From the NCBI GenBank assembly GCA_018672475.1, contig JABHFS010000120.1, forward strand, positions 1-64,000: a stretch of DNA of 64,000 bases, given 5' to 3'. This document shows positions 33,296 through 42,672 of the stretch, one piece after another. Source of the stretch: Gemmatimonadota bacterium (GTDB lineage: Bacteria > Latescibacterota > UBA2968 > UBA8231). Position numbers and translations under genes: made by a program. How positions within the stretch are numbered: position 1 is the stretch's first letter; every line of letters starts with the position of its first letter. A model generated the notes under the pieces. That model ran no database searches. It had not been told where the DNA came from and worked only from the letters and a program-made list of their open reading frames with translations.

Positions 33296-34217
33296 GGTCC
33301 TCAGCTGCTCGGGCTTGCGACGCGACAAGGTCTTCGACATCGCGTAAGAGCGTTAACCCGGCCTCTGGTGCACGCCGGGCCGTATCGATATCGGGATGAA
33401 AACGGGCGAATTTCACTAGATCGGCGACGCCGAGATATTCGACGATCTGCTGAGCGAGACGATTCTCTATTTCGATTCCCCGCATAGCGACCGCCAATTC
33501 TGAAGTGGTCTGCTCCATCGCCTCGATCTCCAAGCGCAGTTCGAGAAATCGGCGCAAATTCTCCGAGAGCAATGAATAATATATTTTGAATTCGCCGCGG
33601 TCGAGCAGGCCAAGCCCGGCAATACGAGTAAATTCGGCGGCGAAATCTATCGGTTTGGACTCGACCTCGACCGGGATCGATGCTCGATGGCGACGACGCC
33701 ATAGCCAATAGCAAAAAAGACCCACCAGCACTATAGCCAAAACTACCCCGACGACGGCGACCCATAGAGGAATTCCACCGCTTATGCGCAAAGGTGGCTT
33801 GATATCGCGTAATTGGTCTTCACCTTCCTGTCGGGCACTGGCGACTTCTATATCAAGGGGTTGGCTCGAACGGGATAGCGTATCGTCCTGACTTGCGACA
33901 AAGACGACGTCAAACGAGGGCACTTGATGGGAGCCAAGGTCATAGAGGCGCAACTGGCACTGCTGTTCCATCTGCAAACCCTGCGGGGATGCCAGCTGAC
34001 TCCAAGCCGAACACTGCGGGTTGAATTCCTCCAACAGCGAAGGCAGATCCGGCAAGTCCGGACGCATTGCCTCGTCATAATCGAGCGTAAGCGTTAGTCG
34101 AAATGGGTCCCCGACCCGGACTTGCGCGGTATCCAAACGTGCCGAGACCGCCGGCCCTTGGGCTTCTAACCCCTGGACCAGCAGACACAATGCGGCGAAG
34201 AAACCGCCGACGCGCAT
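33276..34217 (-). CDS. Exported single-TM protein of the Bat cluster (BatD/DUF4381-like)
   Basis: 313 residues. A signal peptide (1-19, ending LEAQG), a periplasmic beta domain resembling the first domain of BatD (RLDTAQVRVGDPFRLTLTLD, and SWSQLASPQGL-like segments, about 24-125), one TM helix (about 150-172, LWVAVVGVVLAIVLVGLFCY), a basic stop-transfer WRRRHR, and a cytoplasmic helical C-domain (about 190-300, EFKIYYSLLSENLRRFLELR, MEQTTSELAVAMR). The same order occurs in DUF4381-type proteins encoded beside BatA, which I take as its likely relative. It overlaps the DUF4340 gene by one base and batA by 20 bases. Role inferred from context: an envelope part of the MoxR-Bat apparatus. Confidence 0.75.
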   Translation of the reverse strand: MRVGGFFAALCLLVQGLEAQGPAVSARLDTAQVRVGDPFRLTLTLDYDEAMRPDLPDLPSLLEEFNPQCSAWSQLASPQGLQMEQQCQLRLYDLGSHQVPSFDVVFVASQDDTLSRSSQPLDIEVASARQEGEDQLRDIKPPLRISGGIPLWVAVVGVVLAIVLVGLFCYWLWRRRHRASIPVEVESKPIDFAAEFTRIAGLGLLDRGEFKIYYSLLSENLRRFLELRLEIEAMEQTTSELAVAMRGIEIENRLAQQIVEYLGVADLVKFARFHPDIDTARRAPEAGLTLLRDVEDLVASQARAAEDHAEHPV

Positions 34218-35602
34218 TATCCGCCGTCGGCCCCACCGGCGCTATCAGCCGGTTTTGGCGGTGCTTGTGCTACATCTTCCAACCCCAGATCGAATTCGGC
34301 GAAGTCTTCAGCATCCATGATATATACCGCAGGGTCGCCTTCCTGTCGCAAATACGAGACCCCGTCAACCTGATGCACGCTGATGACCAACGAGTCCTTG
34401 CCGTCGCCCGTCAGGGCGATTACCAAGGTGAGCACCGCTCCCTCAGGCACCTCACCGGCGAAACCCACGACTTCGAGTTGGTTCAAATCACCCAATAGGC
34501 TATTGAGTTTCCACGATTTGCCCTCCCTTCCGGGCGGGTCTGTCAGATCCCATATCCCGGCAGTGTCCTTAGCGGCCGCGAAGACCTGTTTGCCCTGTTT
34601 GCCCAGAGCGATCTCGGTAATCGAATCCTTGTCGAAGCGCAGCGGCTTTTTATCGCGCAGTGCGTTAGCGTCTTTAACGGCCTGCTGGACAAGCGTCGAA
34701 TCGAGCAGGAAGACCTGCGGACGGCTTGCGTCGCGCGCGTAAAAACTGCCCTGTCCATTGTCCCCACCGATCACCAAACGTTTCTCCACCTTGTCGGGAC
34801 CGACAAGCATCGTCAGTTCGGTCTTATGAGGACCAAAACCGTAGGCCTTCAGCGCCTCCTGATCAGGCCCTTCGTCGATGAAGGCTTCGATTTCAGAGGT
34901 ATCGATCTTATTGAGCAGCGCGTTGACCGCGTCCCCGTCGGCCAAGGCCGATACCGGCTGACGCATCTGCCAGGTCTCCTGATCTCGCACCAGGACGAAT
35001 TCCCCGTCCGGCCCCTTGCGCCGCAACTCCACGACCTCGTCTTTGGCGAAAGCCAACACCTTGCGATCGCGAAAATCAAAAAGGCTTTTATCGAGGTTGT
35101 CGAAACGCCAAGCCCTTACCACAAAGATCTCCGGGTTCGCACCCCCTATTTGCGCATAGGTAAAACGGTCTGTTGGGCTGTCGGCACCCCATTTCACCTC
35201 TTGTTTTTCGCCATCCTCCGTCTCAAGCTCAATCGTTAAACGCGGCGCATCAAGAGCGTATTTAGCCGCTTCGGCGCCGGTCACCGACGCATTGTCGACT
35301 ACGGTTTTTTCGCGCTCGGATTCACCTAAATTGCGCAAGTAACGCTCAACGGCTTCTTGGTCGGCCCGGTCGACTACCGGTGAGCTCAATCTCCAGCCAT
35401 CGGTCCCCTTTTGCAAAACGATGCTCGTATCACCACGGCCCAACGCCAAGCGTCGCACATGGCCTTCGGTGAAATCGAGCAACCGTTTGGACTTTTCAGC
35501 TTCCTGTCGCCGTTGATCTCCCCCTATGATTTCATAGAAGTAGACAAAGCCAAGAAGCCCGAGAAAGATCAGACCGATGATCGCGTTGGTCTTGAATTTC
35601 AT
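34217..35602 (-). CDS. DUF4340 domain membrane-anchored protein
   Basis: 461 residues with one N-terminal TM helix (about 8-25, IIGLIFLGLLGFVYFYEIIG) and then a large extracytoplasmic part made of repeated DUF4340-type beta modules (about 50-430): LALGRGDTSIVLQKGTDGWR, SSPVVDRADQEAVERYLRNL, KYALDAPRLTIELETEDG, LRRKGPDGEFVLVRDQETWQ, PVSALADGDAVNALLNKI. The C-terminus is Pro/Gly/Ala/Asp-rich. Genes of this family usually follow GldG-like ABC components and supply a periplasmic partner. Here it starts one base after that gene's stop and overlaps the next gene by one base. No enzymatic motif is visible. Confidence 0.85.
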   Translation of the reverse strand: MKFKTNAIIGLIFLGLLGFVYFYEIIGGDQRRQEAEKSKRLLDFTEGHVRRLALGRGDTSIVLQKGTDGWRLSSPVVDRADQEAVERYLRNLGESEREKTVVDNASVTGAEAAKYALDAPRLTIELETEDGEKQEVKWGADSPTDRFTYAQIGGANPEIFVVRAWRFDNLDKSLFDFRDRKVLAFAKDEVVELRRKGPDGEFVLVRDQETWQMRQPVSALADGDAVNALLNKIDTSEIEAFIDEGPDQEALKAYGFGPHKTELTMLVGPDKVEKRLVIGGDNGQGSFYARDASRPQVFLLDSTLVQQAVKDANALRDKKPLRFDKDSITEIALGKQGKQVFAAAKDTAGIWDLTDPPGREGKSWKLNSLLGDLNQLEVVGFAGEVPEGAVLTLVIALTGDGKDSLVISVHQVDGVSYLRQEGDPAVYIMDAEDFAEFDLGLEDVAQAPPKPADSAGGADGG

Positions 35603-35603
35603 C

Positions 35604-38600
35604 CTAATTCACCTCTGCAAAAACTCTTTTGATCCATAACAGGATCGCTGCGTTGACTACGAAAATCGCCGCGTAAAACAGTTGGACCGTCTCGTTGGGG
35701 ATAAGTGAGGAACCAATACCCGAGCCGGTAAAGATCGTCAGCGCAACCATACCCGCACACAGGGCCGACAATACCAAAGCGGGTAGCCAAGCCCAGGACG
35801 CGCGTCGGTGGATGCCGTAGCCGATGGCCACTGATGCCAGTGCGGCGAGCAATTTCGACTCACCGGCGAGTACCGTCCCTTCGCTCGTTGCGACCACACC
35901 GCTGACAAAGAAGAACAAACCATTGGCCAAAAAGGAATAGACCAGCCAGGATACAAACCCGGCGGCATAAGTCTGGTAACCGCGTTTAAGCACCATGACC
36001 AAGCCCGAAAGCGCCACCGCGAAGGGCAGTATAAACACCGAGACCCAGAGGATGACGCTGCCCTGGTTGCCGATTAAATTGATCGGATTATGGGCTGGCT
36101 GCCGGTCGGCAATCTTGAGACGGTCCTCGTCCTCAGTCAACCAGTTGATGCTATTGACGGCCAGTTCGCCATTGGCCTGTTGTGAAAAGTATTCGTTGGA
36201 GGCAAAACCCGCATCGCCGAAAACTACCAAACGAGAGCGCCCATCCGCGACCATGCTCGTATCCGCATCGGCGGCGACCGCGACCGCGAGAGAAACAGGA
36301 CCGCGAAGATCGACTTGCGGATCGAATTCCACCTTGCCACCTTCGCCTTTAATCGGCCTCAAGTCCATTTCGCCCCAACTGCTCTTGTGCGTATAGACCA
36401 GCGCTTCGATCTCTAGGTTCTTTTCGCGATGTGCGGCCGGCCGCACCGAACGAACGAGCGGATAGAAACTCATCGTGCCAGCCGAAAGCTGTTCAGTTAT
36501 CGGATGGTCGCCATAGTTGATGACTACCGGCACGGAAACATCGGCACCAAAAAGTTGACCCATTCCACTCAAATCAACGACGAAGTCCTGCCCCAATTCG
36601 ATAGAATACTCATCCAGCAACCCTTCGAGCCCCGTAGCCGTACCCGGATCGAGCAATAACAGAGCACTGCCGCCACCGCCAAGGTAACGACGCAAGATCT
36701 CAACCTCAGCGGGAGCAAATGGCGCCTTCGGCCCCAAGACGACCAACAAAGTGGCATCATCGGGCACATCAGCCGTTAAGGCGATTCCGCTCTCAACGGC
36801 GAAATTCAGCTCTTTGAGCCGCCCTTTGAGAATCGAATAGCCCTCGCCGTCCACTTGGTCGAGTTCGGCCTCGCCGTGCCCGCCGGTAAAATAGGCTTTC
36901 TGATCTTTTGCTTTAAGTGCCTTGAGAATCGCATTGCTCAAGGCTTCCTCGCTTCGCTCGGTTATTCGCTCGCTATGGACTTTCCCATCGACGATCACCT
37001 CAACAATCGAGGTACCGCGTTCGCGGATGTTATTCTGTTCGACTTGTAATTGGTTCTTCTGGGGATCGATCAATTCATGAGTGAAATTTTTGGAAATATA
37101 ACCGTATTCCTCCAACAGATCTTGAAACCGTAGACCCTCCATCTCCCCCATAAACGTTTTGACTTTGACATATTGGCCATTGGCTTGCAATGGCTCAATC
37201 AGTCGATGCGTATCACTCGAAAGAGTAAACAGCTGATCAGCCGTCATATCATGGCGAATATTGTAGCGATCTCCCATAAAATTGACGAGACCGGCAATAC
37301 CCAACGAGATCACAACCCCCAACCCCGCCGCGCTCAAATCCGCCAAACTCCAGCGCCCCTTGCTCGAAACAACCATCAAGCCGATGAGTGCGATCAGCGC
37401 CGGATAGAGTACCACACTGAGCCAAAATATCCATTCGCTATCGCTCTCGGTCAGCGCAATCGGATTGTACCCAGGGTCGCGGGGTCGGATAGATATCAAC
37501 CCCTCGTCTTCTGCCAACCAACTCAAGGCGTTAAGCACAAGGTCGCCGTTGCCCTGGTGATCGAAATACTGATTCGTGGTGAAATCCGAATCACCGAAAA
37601 CCACCAAGCGGCCTCCGCCCGCGGCATCGTGCACCGCCATAGCCAAATTCACCGGGCCGGGCCGATCGACGCCCTCGTCAAGTTTGACCGTGTGGTCACC
37701 CTGGCTTTCCAGAACGCTCAGGTCGCTCTCGGCCCAACCTGCCTCAGACGTCATGACCAGCGGCGTCCCCTCAAGCCCTGCCTTTTCCGAGAATTGCACC
37801 GAGCGACTCAACTGGAAGAAGGTCATCATGCCACCATGCTTGGCGGTGACGGGGTGTTCGCCATAAGAGACCGCAACCGGCGTCGTGAAATCCAAACCGA
37901 AAAGTGAACCGATACCGCTGGTATCAATAACAAAATCATCGCCCAAGCTCACGCCCCATTCACTGAGTAGCCGCTCCAATCCGCTCTCGTAAAGAGGATC
38001 CAACAATAGGAGCACCGCTCCACCTTCGGCGAGATAGGCGCGAATCGCCTCGACCTCCAAGGAGAAAAAAGGCGTACGAGGCCCAGCAACGACCAGCACC
38101 GCGCAATCTTCGGGCACCTCCTGTTCACGGGCCAAAAATAGCGAATCGCCCACCGAATAATCGATATCCCCGAGTCGCGCCTGCAACACCCCCAGCGCTT
38201 GTGGCTCATTACCTAGTCGGCGCTCGCCGTGCCCAACCGTCAAATACACCTTGTCCTGGCGGTCTCGCGTCAATTTGAGCAGGGCATTGACTATCTGCCG
38301 CTCTTTCAACTCGGTTATTTTTTGCTGTTTGTCGCCGCTTTCCAATACTAAGGTGTTATAGCGGCGAATCCCGTAGTCCTCTGTGCGCACGGGGTCGCGG
38401 TCGGGATCTACGAACTCATAACTGAAACGGTCGCCGATCGTTTCGAGTTCGGCCAACAATAGCTTGAGTTCAACCTGTTCGCCCCCCTCCATAAAAGCAA
38501 GCGCCCTGACCTCTCGATCCAACCCCTTGAGAGTTTCGACCGCCAGATCCGAGACGCTGTGCAGTTGCCCTTCGGTCAGGTCAATACGGTCCGCATAGCG

Positions 38601-38849
38601 GTTGCCGAGAAAGTTGACCATCACCACAATCCCAAAGACCATGATCCCGCCCCAAAAAGCATTGAGCCAACGGCCGTAAAGGCGAAACAGGTCCGGATTG
38701 AGGATGCCGGTTACCACCACCAATAACGCACCCAACCCGAGATTAATCAGCCCAACCGAACCGCTCTCCGGGTCAAGCAAATACGCTAGGCCGCCAGCGA
38801 CAATCAGCGCCGCGCCAACGAGCCCCAGCGGTGTGGTATATCCCTTCAT
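35604..38849 (-). CDS. Tandem-duplicated GldG-like auxiliary ABC transporter protein
   Basis: 1081 residues from ATG 38849, preceded by GGAGG. The protein is two consecutive GldG-like units. Each has a TM segment, an N-RYN/YAD-type start (GNRYADRIDLTEGQLHSVSD and GDRYNIRHDMTADQLFTLSS), a middle with GHGE (VGHGERR and GGHGEAE), LLLLDP, QDFVVDLSG/DDFVIDTSG, VFGDxxF and NPI, and ends in TM helices. Further helices follow at the C-terminus (about 950-1070). GldG in Flavobacterium is a partner of the GldA/GldF ABC transporter of gliding and type IX secretion; outside that clade the fold is an auxiliary periplasmic subunit of ABC-2 exporters. The preceding permease and ATPase genes have the matching arrangement. 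No PorL/GldL or other type IX gene is in the window. Confidence 0.85.
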   Translation of the reverse strand: MKGYTTPLGLVGAALIVAGGLAYLLDPESGSVGLINLGLGALLVVVTGILNPDLFRLYGRWLNAFWGGIMVFGIVVMVNFLGNRYADRIDLTEGQLHSVSDLAVETLKGLDREVRALAFMEGGEQVELKLLLAELETIGDRFSYEFVDPDRDPVRTEDYGIRRYNTLVLESGDKQQKITELKERQIVNALLKLTRDRQDKVYLTVGHGERRLGNEPQALGVLQARLGDIDYSVGDSLFLAREQEVPEDCAVLVVAGPRTPFFSLEVEAIRAYLAEGGAVLLLLDPLYESGLERLLSEWGVSLGDDFVIDTSGIGSLFGLDFTTPVAVSYGEHPVTAKHGGMMTFFQLSRSVQFSEKAGLEGTPLVMTSEAGWAESDLSVLESQGDHTVKLDEGVDRPGPVNLAMAVHDAAGGGRLVVFGDSDFTTNQYFDHQGNGDLVLNALSWLAEDEGLISIRPRDPGYNPIALTESDSEWIFWLSVVLYPALIALIGLMVVSSKGRWSLADLSAAGLGVVISLGIAGLVNFMGDRYNIRHDMTADQLFTLSSDTHRLIEPLQANGQYVKVKTFMGEMEGLRFQDLLEEYGYISKNFTHELIDPQKNQLQVEQNNIRERGTSIVEVIVDGKVHSERITERSEEALSNAILKALKAKDQKAYFTGGHGEAELDQVDGEGYSILKGRLKELNFAVESGIALTADVPDDATLLVVLGPKAPFAPAEVEILRRYLGGGGSALLLLDPGTATGLEGLLDEYSIELGQDFVVDLSGMGQLFGADVSVPVVINYGDHPITEQLSAGTMSFYPLVRSVRPAAHREKNLEIEALVYTHKSSWGEMDLRPIKGEGGKVEFDPQVDLRGPVSLAVAVAADADTSMVADGRSRLVVFGDAGFASNEYFSQQANGELAVNSINWLTEDEDRLKIADRQPAHNPINLIGNQGSVILWVSVFILPFAVALSGLVMVLKRGYQTYAAGFVSWLVYSFLANGLFFFVSGVVATSEGTVLAGESKLLAALASVAIGYGIHRRASWAWLPALVLSALCAGMVALTIFTGSGIGSSLIPNETVQLFYAAIFVVNAAILLWIKRVFAEVN

Positions 38850-38850
38850 C

Positions 38851-39633
38851 CTAGCGCCTCCATCTCCGCGACTCAATGACCCGCGTGGTCAGGAATAGAC
38901 AGAAGAAAGTGAAACTCAAATAGAAGATCACGTCCTTACTGTCGATTACTCCACGTTGGAAGTCTTCGAGGTGTTCGATAAAGGAGAGATAATGCAGAAT
39001 CTTGGCTGCGGTCGGACCGGCGAAACTGGCCGACCAGTCAATCAACCAGAATAGCAGCAACATACCAAAAGTCAGTAACACCGCGACGATCTGGTTTTCG
39101 GTCAGTGCCGAGGCGAGGATACCCACCGAAATAAAGGTCGCCCCCAGGAACAGATAGCCCATGTAACCGGTGAAAATAGGCCCCCAGTCGGGCGATCCAT
39201 AGGCTTCGAGGATGACAAAATAAACCAGTGTCAGCCCGACGATAATGCTATAGAGTGAAAAACAAGCGAAAAACTTGCCCAACATGACCTCGACGGTACG
39301 GATCGGCGAGGTCATCAGCAACTCAATGGTGCCGTTCTTTTTTTCTTCAGCGAAGAGCCGCATCGTCAACATCGGGATCACCAGCAGCCAAATGAAGTCC
39401 ATCACCCCAAAAAATTGGGTGACGACCATTTCGTTGAGATTGAGCGCCGGCATCTGCCCGCCCATCTGTTGTGCGCGCTGGCCGAACTGCAGGCACCAAA
39501 GGTTGAACTGCATCAGAATATTGCGAAATAGATAACCCGAGAGAAACAGAAACACCCCGGCAATCACATAGGCGACTGGCGATACGAAATAGGAACGCAT
39601 CTCTTTGCTGTAAATGGCGGCAAAATTACGCAT
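38851..39633 (-). CDS. ABC-2 type permease, GldF/NosY-like
   Basis: 260 residues from ATG 39633 (MRNFAAIYSKEMRSYF) after GAGGAGG; a GTG/ATG further upstream would overlap the ATPase gene. Six TM helices are visible: about 15-38, 60-82, 107-135, 141-165, 172-192 and 234-254, the ABC-2 pattern, with FVSPVAYVIAGVFLFLSGYL at the first and LMTSPIRTVEVMLGKFFACF between. It transports or exports with the ATPase encoded 1 base upstream and the GldG-like protein encoded 1 base downstream. The substrate cannot be inferred; in related systems cell-envelope components are proposed. Confidence 0.88.
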   Translation of the reverse strand: MRNFAAIYSKEMRSYFVSPVAYVIAGVFLFLSGYLFRNILMQFNLWCLQFGQRAQQMGGQMPALNLNEMVVTQFFGVMDFIWLLVIPMLTMRLFAEEKKNGTIELLMTSPIRTVEVMLGKFFACFSLYSIIVGLTLVYFVILEAYGSPDWGPIFTGYMGYLFLGATFISVGILASALTENQIVAVLLTFGMLLLFWLIDWSASFAGPTAAKILHYLSFIEHLEDFQRGVIDSKDVIFYLSFTFFCLFLTTRVIESRRWRR

Positions 39634-39634
39634 A

Positions 39635-40576
39635 TTAGGCTGTAACCTCCTCACTGGTCAAGCTCAGGAAAATATCTTCCAAGGTCATATCCAAAGGCCG
39701 TAGCTCACGCAGGCTAAAGCCGTCCTCGACCACCTGGCGGGTCAGCGCGTCGCGCACGTCCTGTCCCGGCAGGCTGGTCACCAGGAATACCCCTTCTTCA
39801 CTGCCCGGTTCCTGAGAGACATCGAGCACGCCGTCGATCCTAGCGATCATTTCGCGCACCGCTGCACCGGGAGGACCGTCAATGTGTGCACGCAGGACCT
39901 CGCCCTCCTTAAGCTGGGCCATCAAGCTCTCCGGTGTGCCCTCGCCGGCGATGCGTCCATTATTGATAATCACCAATTGCCCACAGGTCATACTGACTTC
40001 AGGCAGGATATGGGTACTTAGGATGACGGTATGGTCTCCACCCAATCCCTTGATCACTTCGCGGATCTCGATAATCTGCTTCGGGTCGAGCCCTACCGTC
40101 GGCTCGTCGAGAATCAGCACCTCCGGTTCATGCACCAGCGCCTGCGCTAAGCCGACGCGCTGCCGATAGCCCTTTGAGAGATGGCCGATGACCGTATCCC
40201 GATGGTGAGCGATGCCGGTTTTTTCCATCGTATCGTCGAGCCGGCTGTTGAGCTTCGGCCCGGGCACGCCCTTAATCTTGGCGACAAAGCGCAGATAGGA
40301 ACCGACCGTCATATCGTGATAGACCGGCGGCTGTTCAGGCAAGTAACCGATGCGCTTGCGCACTTCCATCGATTCTTCGACGATATCGAAACCCGCAACC
40401 TTGGCCTCGCCGTGTGACGGGGGCAGGTAACAGGTGAGCATCCGCATCGTCGTGGTTTTGCCGGCGCCGTTCGGCCCGAGAAACCCCAGGATTACGCCCT
40501 TTTCTGCTTTAAAGGATATATTCTCCACAGCGACCACGTCGCCATAGTGCTTACTTAACTCACTAACTTCAATCAC
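39635..40576 (-). CDS. ABC transporter ATP-binding protein, GldA-like
   Basis: 313 residues from GTG 40576, preceded by AAGGAGG. All nucleotide-binding motifs are intact: Walker A GPNGAGKTTT (34-43), Q-loop region YLPEQPP, signature LSKGYRQRVGLAQALVHEP, Walker B VLILDEPTVGLDP and the switch His in ILSTHILPE. The C-terminal extension (about 230-310, DGPPGAAVREMIARIDG) is the regulatory tail common in this subfamily. It drives the ABC-2 permease encoded next. It lies 41 bases after the DUF58 gene in the same minus-strand cluster, and the two are likely in one transcript. Confidence 0.93.
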   Translation of the reverse strand: MIEVSELSKHYGDVVAVENISFKAEKGVILGFLGPNGAGKTTTMRMLTCYLPPSHGEAKVAGFDIVEESMEVRKRIGYLPEQPPVYHDMTVGSYLRFVAKIKGVPGPKLNSRLDDTMEKTGIAHHRDTVIGHLSKGYRQRVGLAQALVHEPEVLILDEPTVGLDPKQIIEIREVIKGLGGDHTVILSTHILPEVSMTCGQLVIINNGRIAGEGTPESLMAQLKEGEVLRAHIDGPPGAAVREMIARIDGVLDVSQEPGSEEGVFLVTSLPGQDVRDALTRQVVEDGFSLRELRPLDMTLEDIFLSLTSEEVTA

Positions 40577-40617
40577 CGTACTTCCTCCTTCAAGTCGCGC
40601 GGCGTTTCAACCGCGTC

Positions 40618-41493
40618 TCAATGCCGCTTCATCCGCGCGCGGAAAAAGTGAATAAGTGGATCCACATAGGGCTTGGTAGCGTCGATCGCGATTTCATCGA
40701 CACCCGTCTTGCGAAACAAGACGCCGCGCCTGGCCACCGCCGCCTTCTGTTCGGCGGCATAGAACTCCCTCACGCCCCGATCACCGCTGTCTACGAGGAC
40801 TTGCTCGCCGGTCTCGGCGTCCTGCAAGTTGATAAAACCGACGTCCGGCAACTGCCATTCGCGCGGATCGCTAAGCGATACGGCGATCAGATCGTGGCGG
40901 CGGCTCAAATGCCGCAATGCCGTTTCATAACCCTTGTCTTGAAAATCGGAAACGACGAATACCACACTGCGGCGGTGTAACACTCGACCCAAGTATTCCA
41001 AGGCCCCGGCAATCGAGGTCCTGCGCCCCTGGGGTTGAAAGTAGAGCAGTTCGCGGATGACCCGCAATACGTGCTTGCGCCCTTTCTTAGGGGGAACGAA
41101 CACCTCGACCTCATCGGTAAAGATCAACAGCCCGACTCGATCGTTGTTTTGAATCGCGCTAAACGCCAACAACGCCGAGACCTCAACCCCGACCTCCCCC
41201 TTCATTTGCTGCTGCGAACCGAATGCGCCCGAGGCGCTGGCATCGACGAGCAACATCACCGTCATTTCCCGCTCTTCGTCAAAGACCTTGATAAAGGGAT
41301 CGCCAACCCTGGCCGTCACGTTCCAATCAATATGCCGGACGTCGTCGCCCGGGTGATATTCGCGCGCCTCGGCAAATTCCATACCCCGTCCCTTAAATAC
41401 GGAATGATATTCCCCGGCGAAGAGGTTGTTCGCCATATTGCGAGTATGAATTTCGATCAGGCGAACTTTGTCGAGAATCTCCTTGGGAATCAC
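40618..41493 (-). CDS. DUF58 domain protein (MoxR-associated VWA-like)
   Basis: 291 residues from GTG 41493 with GGAG before it. The DUF58 signature is clear near residues 30-60 (FKGRGMEFAEAREYHPGDD, then VRHIDWNVTARVGDPFIK), followed by a VWA-like fold with VMLLVDASASGAFGS (DxSxS metal site), LLIFTDEVEVFVPPKKGRKH and VVFVVSDFQDKGYE. Proteins of this type are encoded directly after MoxR AAA+ ATPases and are presumed targets or adaptors in assembly of envelope or metal-dependent complexes. It lies 14 bases after the MoxR gene and begins the run to the ABC and Bat genes. Cytoplasmic, no signal peptide. Details of the action are not known. Confidence 0.9.
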   Translation of the reverse strand: MIPKEILDKVRLIEIHTRNMANNLFAGEYHSVFKGRGMEFAEAREYHPGDDVRHIDWNVTARVGDPFIKVFDEEREMTVMLLVDASASGAFGSQQQMKGEVGVEVSALLAFSAIQNNDRVGLLIFTDEVEVFVPPKKGRKHVLRVIRELLYFQPQGRRTSIAGALEYLGRVLHRRSVVFVVSDFQDKGYETALRHLSRRHDLIAVSLSDPREWQLPDVGFINLQDAETGEQVLVDSGDRGVREFYAAEQKAAVARRGVLFRKTGVDEIAIDATKPYVDPLIHFFRARMKRH

Positions 41494-41507
41494 AGTAAGC
41501 TCCGAGC

Positions 41508-42506
41508 TTAGGGCACTTCGATATGGTCAAAAAGTTGTTGCACGATCTGCTCGGTGTCGATTTCCTCGGCTTCGGCCTCGTAGGAAGTGCGGATACGGTG
41601 CCTCAACACATCACCACCCACCGCCTTGATATCTTCTGGCGTGACATAGCCGCGGCGCTGAATAAAAGCGTGCGCGCGCGCCGCACGTGCCAGGAAGATC
41701 GTCGCCCGTGGCGAAGCCCCATACTCTATCAGCGGACCCATTTCATCAAGCCCATACCGGGCCGGGTCGCGGGTCGCCTGGACAAGGTCAACCACATAGT
41801 CTTTGATCTTGTCGTCGATATAGATCAACTCGACCACTTCGCGCAAACGCAGGATCTCTTCAATGCCCACAGTCCGCGCAAGTTCCGTCTCGCCCGCATC
41901 CGCCATGCGGTCGAGTATCAACCTTTCCTCGTCGCGCGTGGGATAGTCGACCTTTACCTTGAGCATAAAACGGTCGACCTGTGCTTCGGGCAGGGGATAC
42001 GTCCCCTCTTGCTCTATCGGATTCTGTGTTGCCATCACCAGAAAAGGGTCTTCGAGGCGATAGGTCTCGTCACCAATCGTCACCTGGCGCTCCTGCATAC
42101 ATTCGAGCAACGCACTCTGCACTTTCGCCGGTGCCCGATTTATCTCGTCGGCGAGAATTAGATTGGCGAACACCGGTCCCTTCTTTGGAATAAAGACCCC
42201 TTGGTGCTGGTTGTAGATGGTCGTGCCCGTCAGGTCGGCCGGCAATAAATCGGGCGTAAATTGAATTCGCTTAAAACTGGCGTCGACGATTTTGGCCAGG
42301 GTGGAGACCGTTAGGGTCTTAGCCAGACCAGGCACCCCTTCAAGTAAGATATGGCCGTTGCAAAAAAGCCCTATCAAGAGCCGTTCCACCATATAACGCT
42401 GGCCAACGATTACCCGGTCCATCTCCTGGAAGATGCGATCAACCACCAGACTTTCCTGTTGGACCCGCTCACTGATAGCGTGAATATCTATTGAACTTTG
42501 CGTCAT
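41508..42506 (-). CDS. moxR: MoxR-family AAA+ ATPase
   Basis: 332 residues, ATG at 42506. Family motifs: Walker A LLEGVPGLAKT, Walker B NLILADEINRAPAKVQSAL, sensor 1 VMATQNPIEQEGTYPLPEAQ, the arginine-finger region VDRFMLKVKVDYP, and the C-terminal lid with YGASPRATIFLARAARAHAF. MoxR ATPases are chaperone-like and remodel VWA-containing partners; three such partners (DUF58, BatA, BatB) follow in this cluster. It is the first gene of the minus-strand cluster. A 166-base gap upstream of it should hold the operon promoter, but I see only AT-rich patches without a clear hexamer pair. Confidence 0.95.
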   Translation of the reverse strand: MTQSSIDIHAISERVQQESLVVDRIFQEMDRVIVGQRYMVERLLIGLFCNGHILLEGVPGLAKTLTVSTLAKIVDASFKRIQFTPDLLPADLTGTTIYNQHQGVFIPKKGPVFANLILADEINRAPAKVQSALLECMQERQVTIGDETYRLEDPFLVMATQNPIEQEGTYPLPEAQVDRFMLKVKVDYPTRDEERLILDRMADAGETELARTVGIEEILRLREVVELIYIDDKIKDYVVDLVQATRDPARYGLDEMGPLIEYGASPRATIFLARAARAHAFIQRRGYVTPEDIKAVGGDVLRHRIRTSYEAEAEEIDTEQIVQQLFDHIEVP

Positions 42507-42672
42507 CTGAAATACCTATAAAAAACCGCCTTGCTCAACGCTACTCGCGATCGAAATGGTCCCCGAGGGCTGGGCAATGGCGGAATATAAAACTGGCTTG
42601 TATAGGAAGCCGGGATGCCTACAAAGCACAGCCCGGGATTACTATGTGAGTATTTAAGCTAATACGCGGCAA

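Noticed and set aside
37173-37907. 244-residue plus-strand ORF inside the GldG-like gene
   Set aside because: Antisense to a well-supported coding region with no recognisable motif.
42507-42672. Promoter pair for the moxR operon
   Set aside because: AT-rich patches such as TTTATATT occur on the minus strand, but no -35 hexamer lies at the right spacing, so I do not list one.
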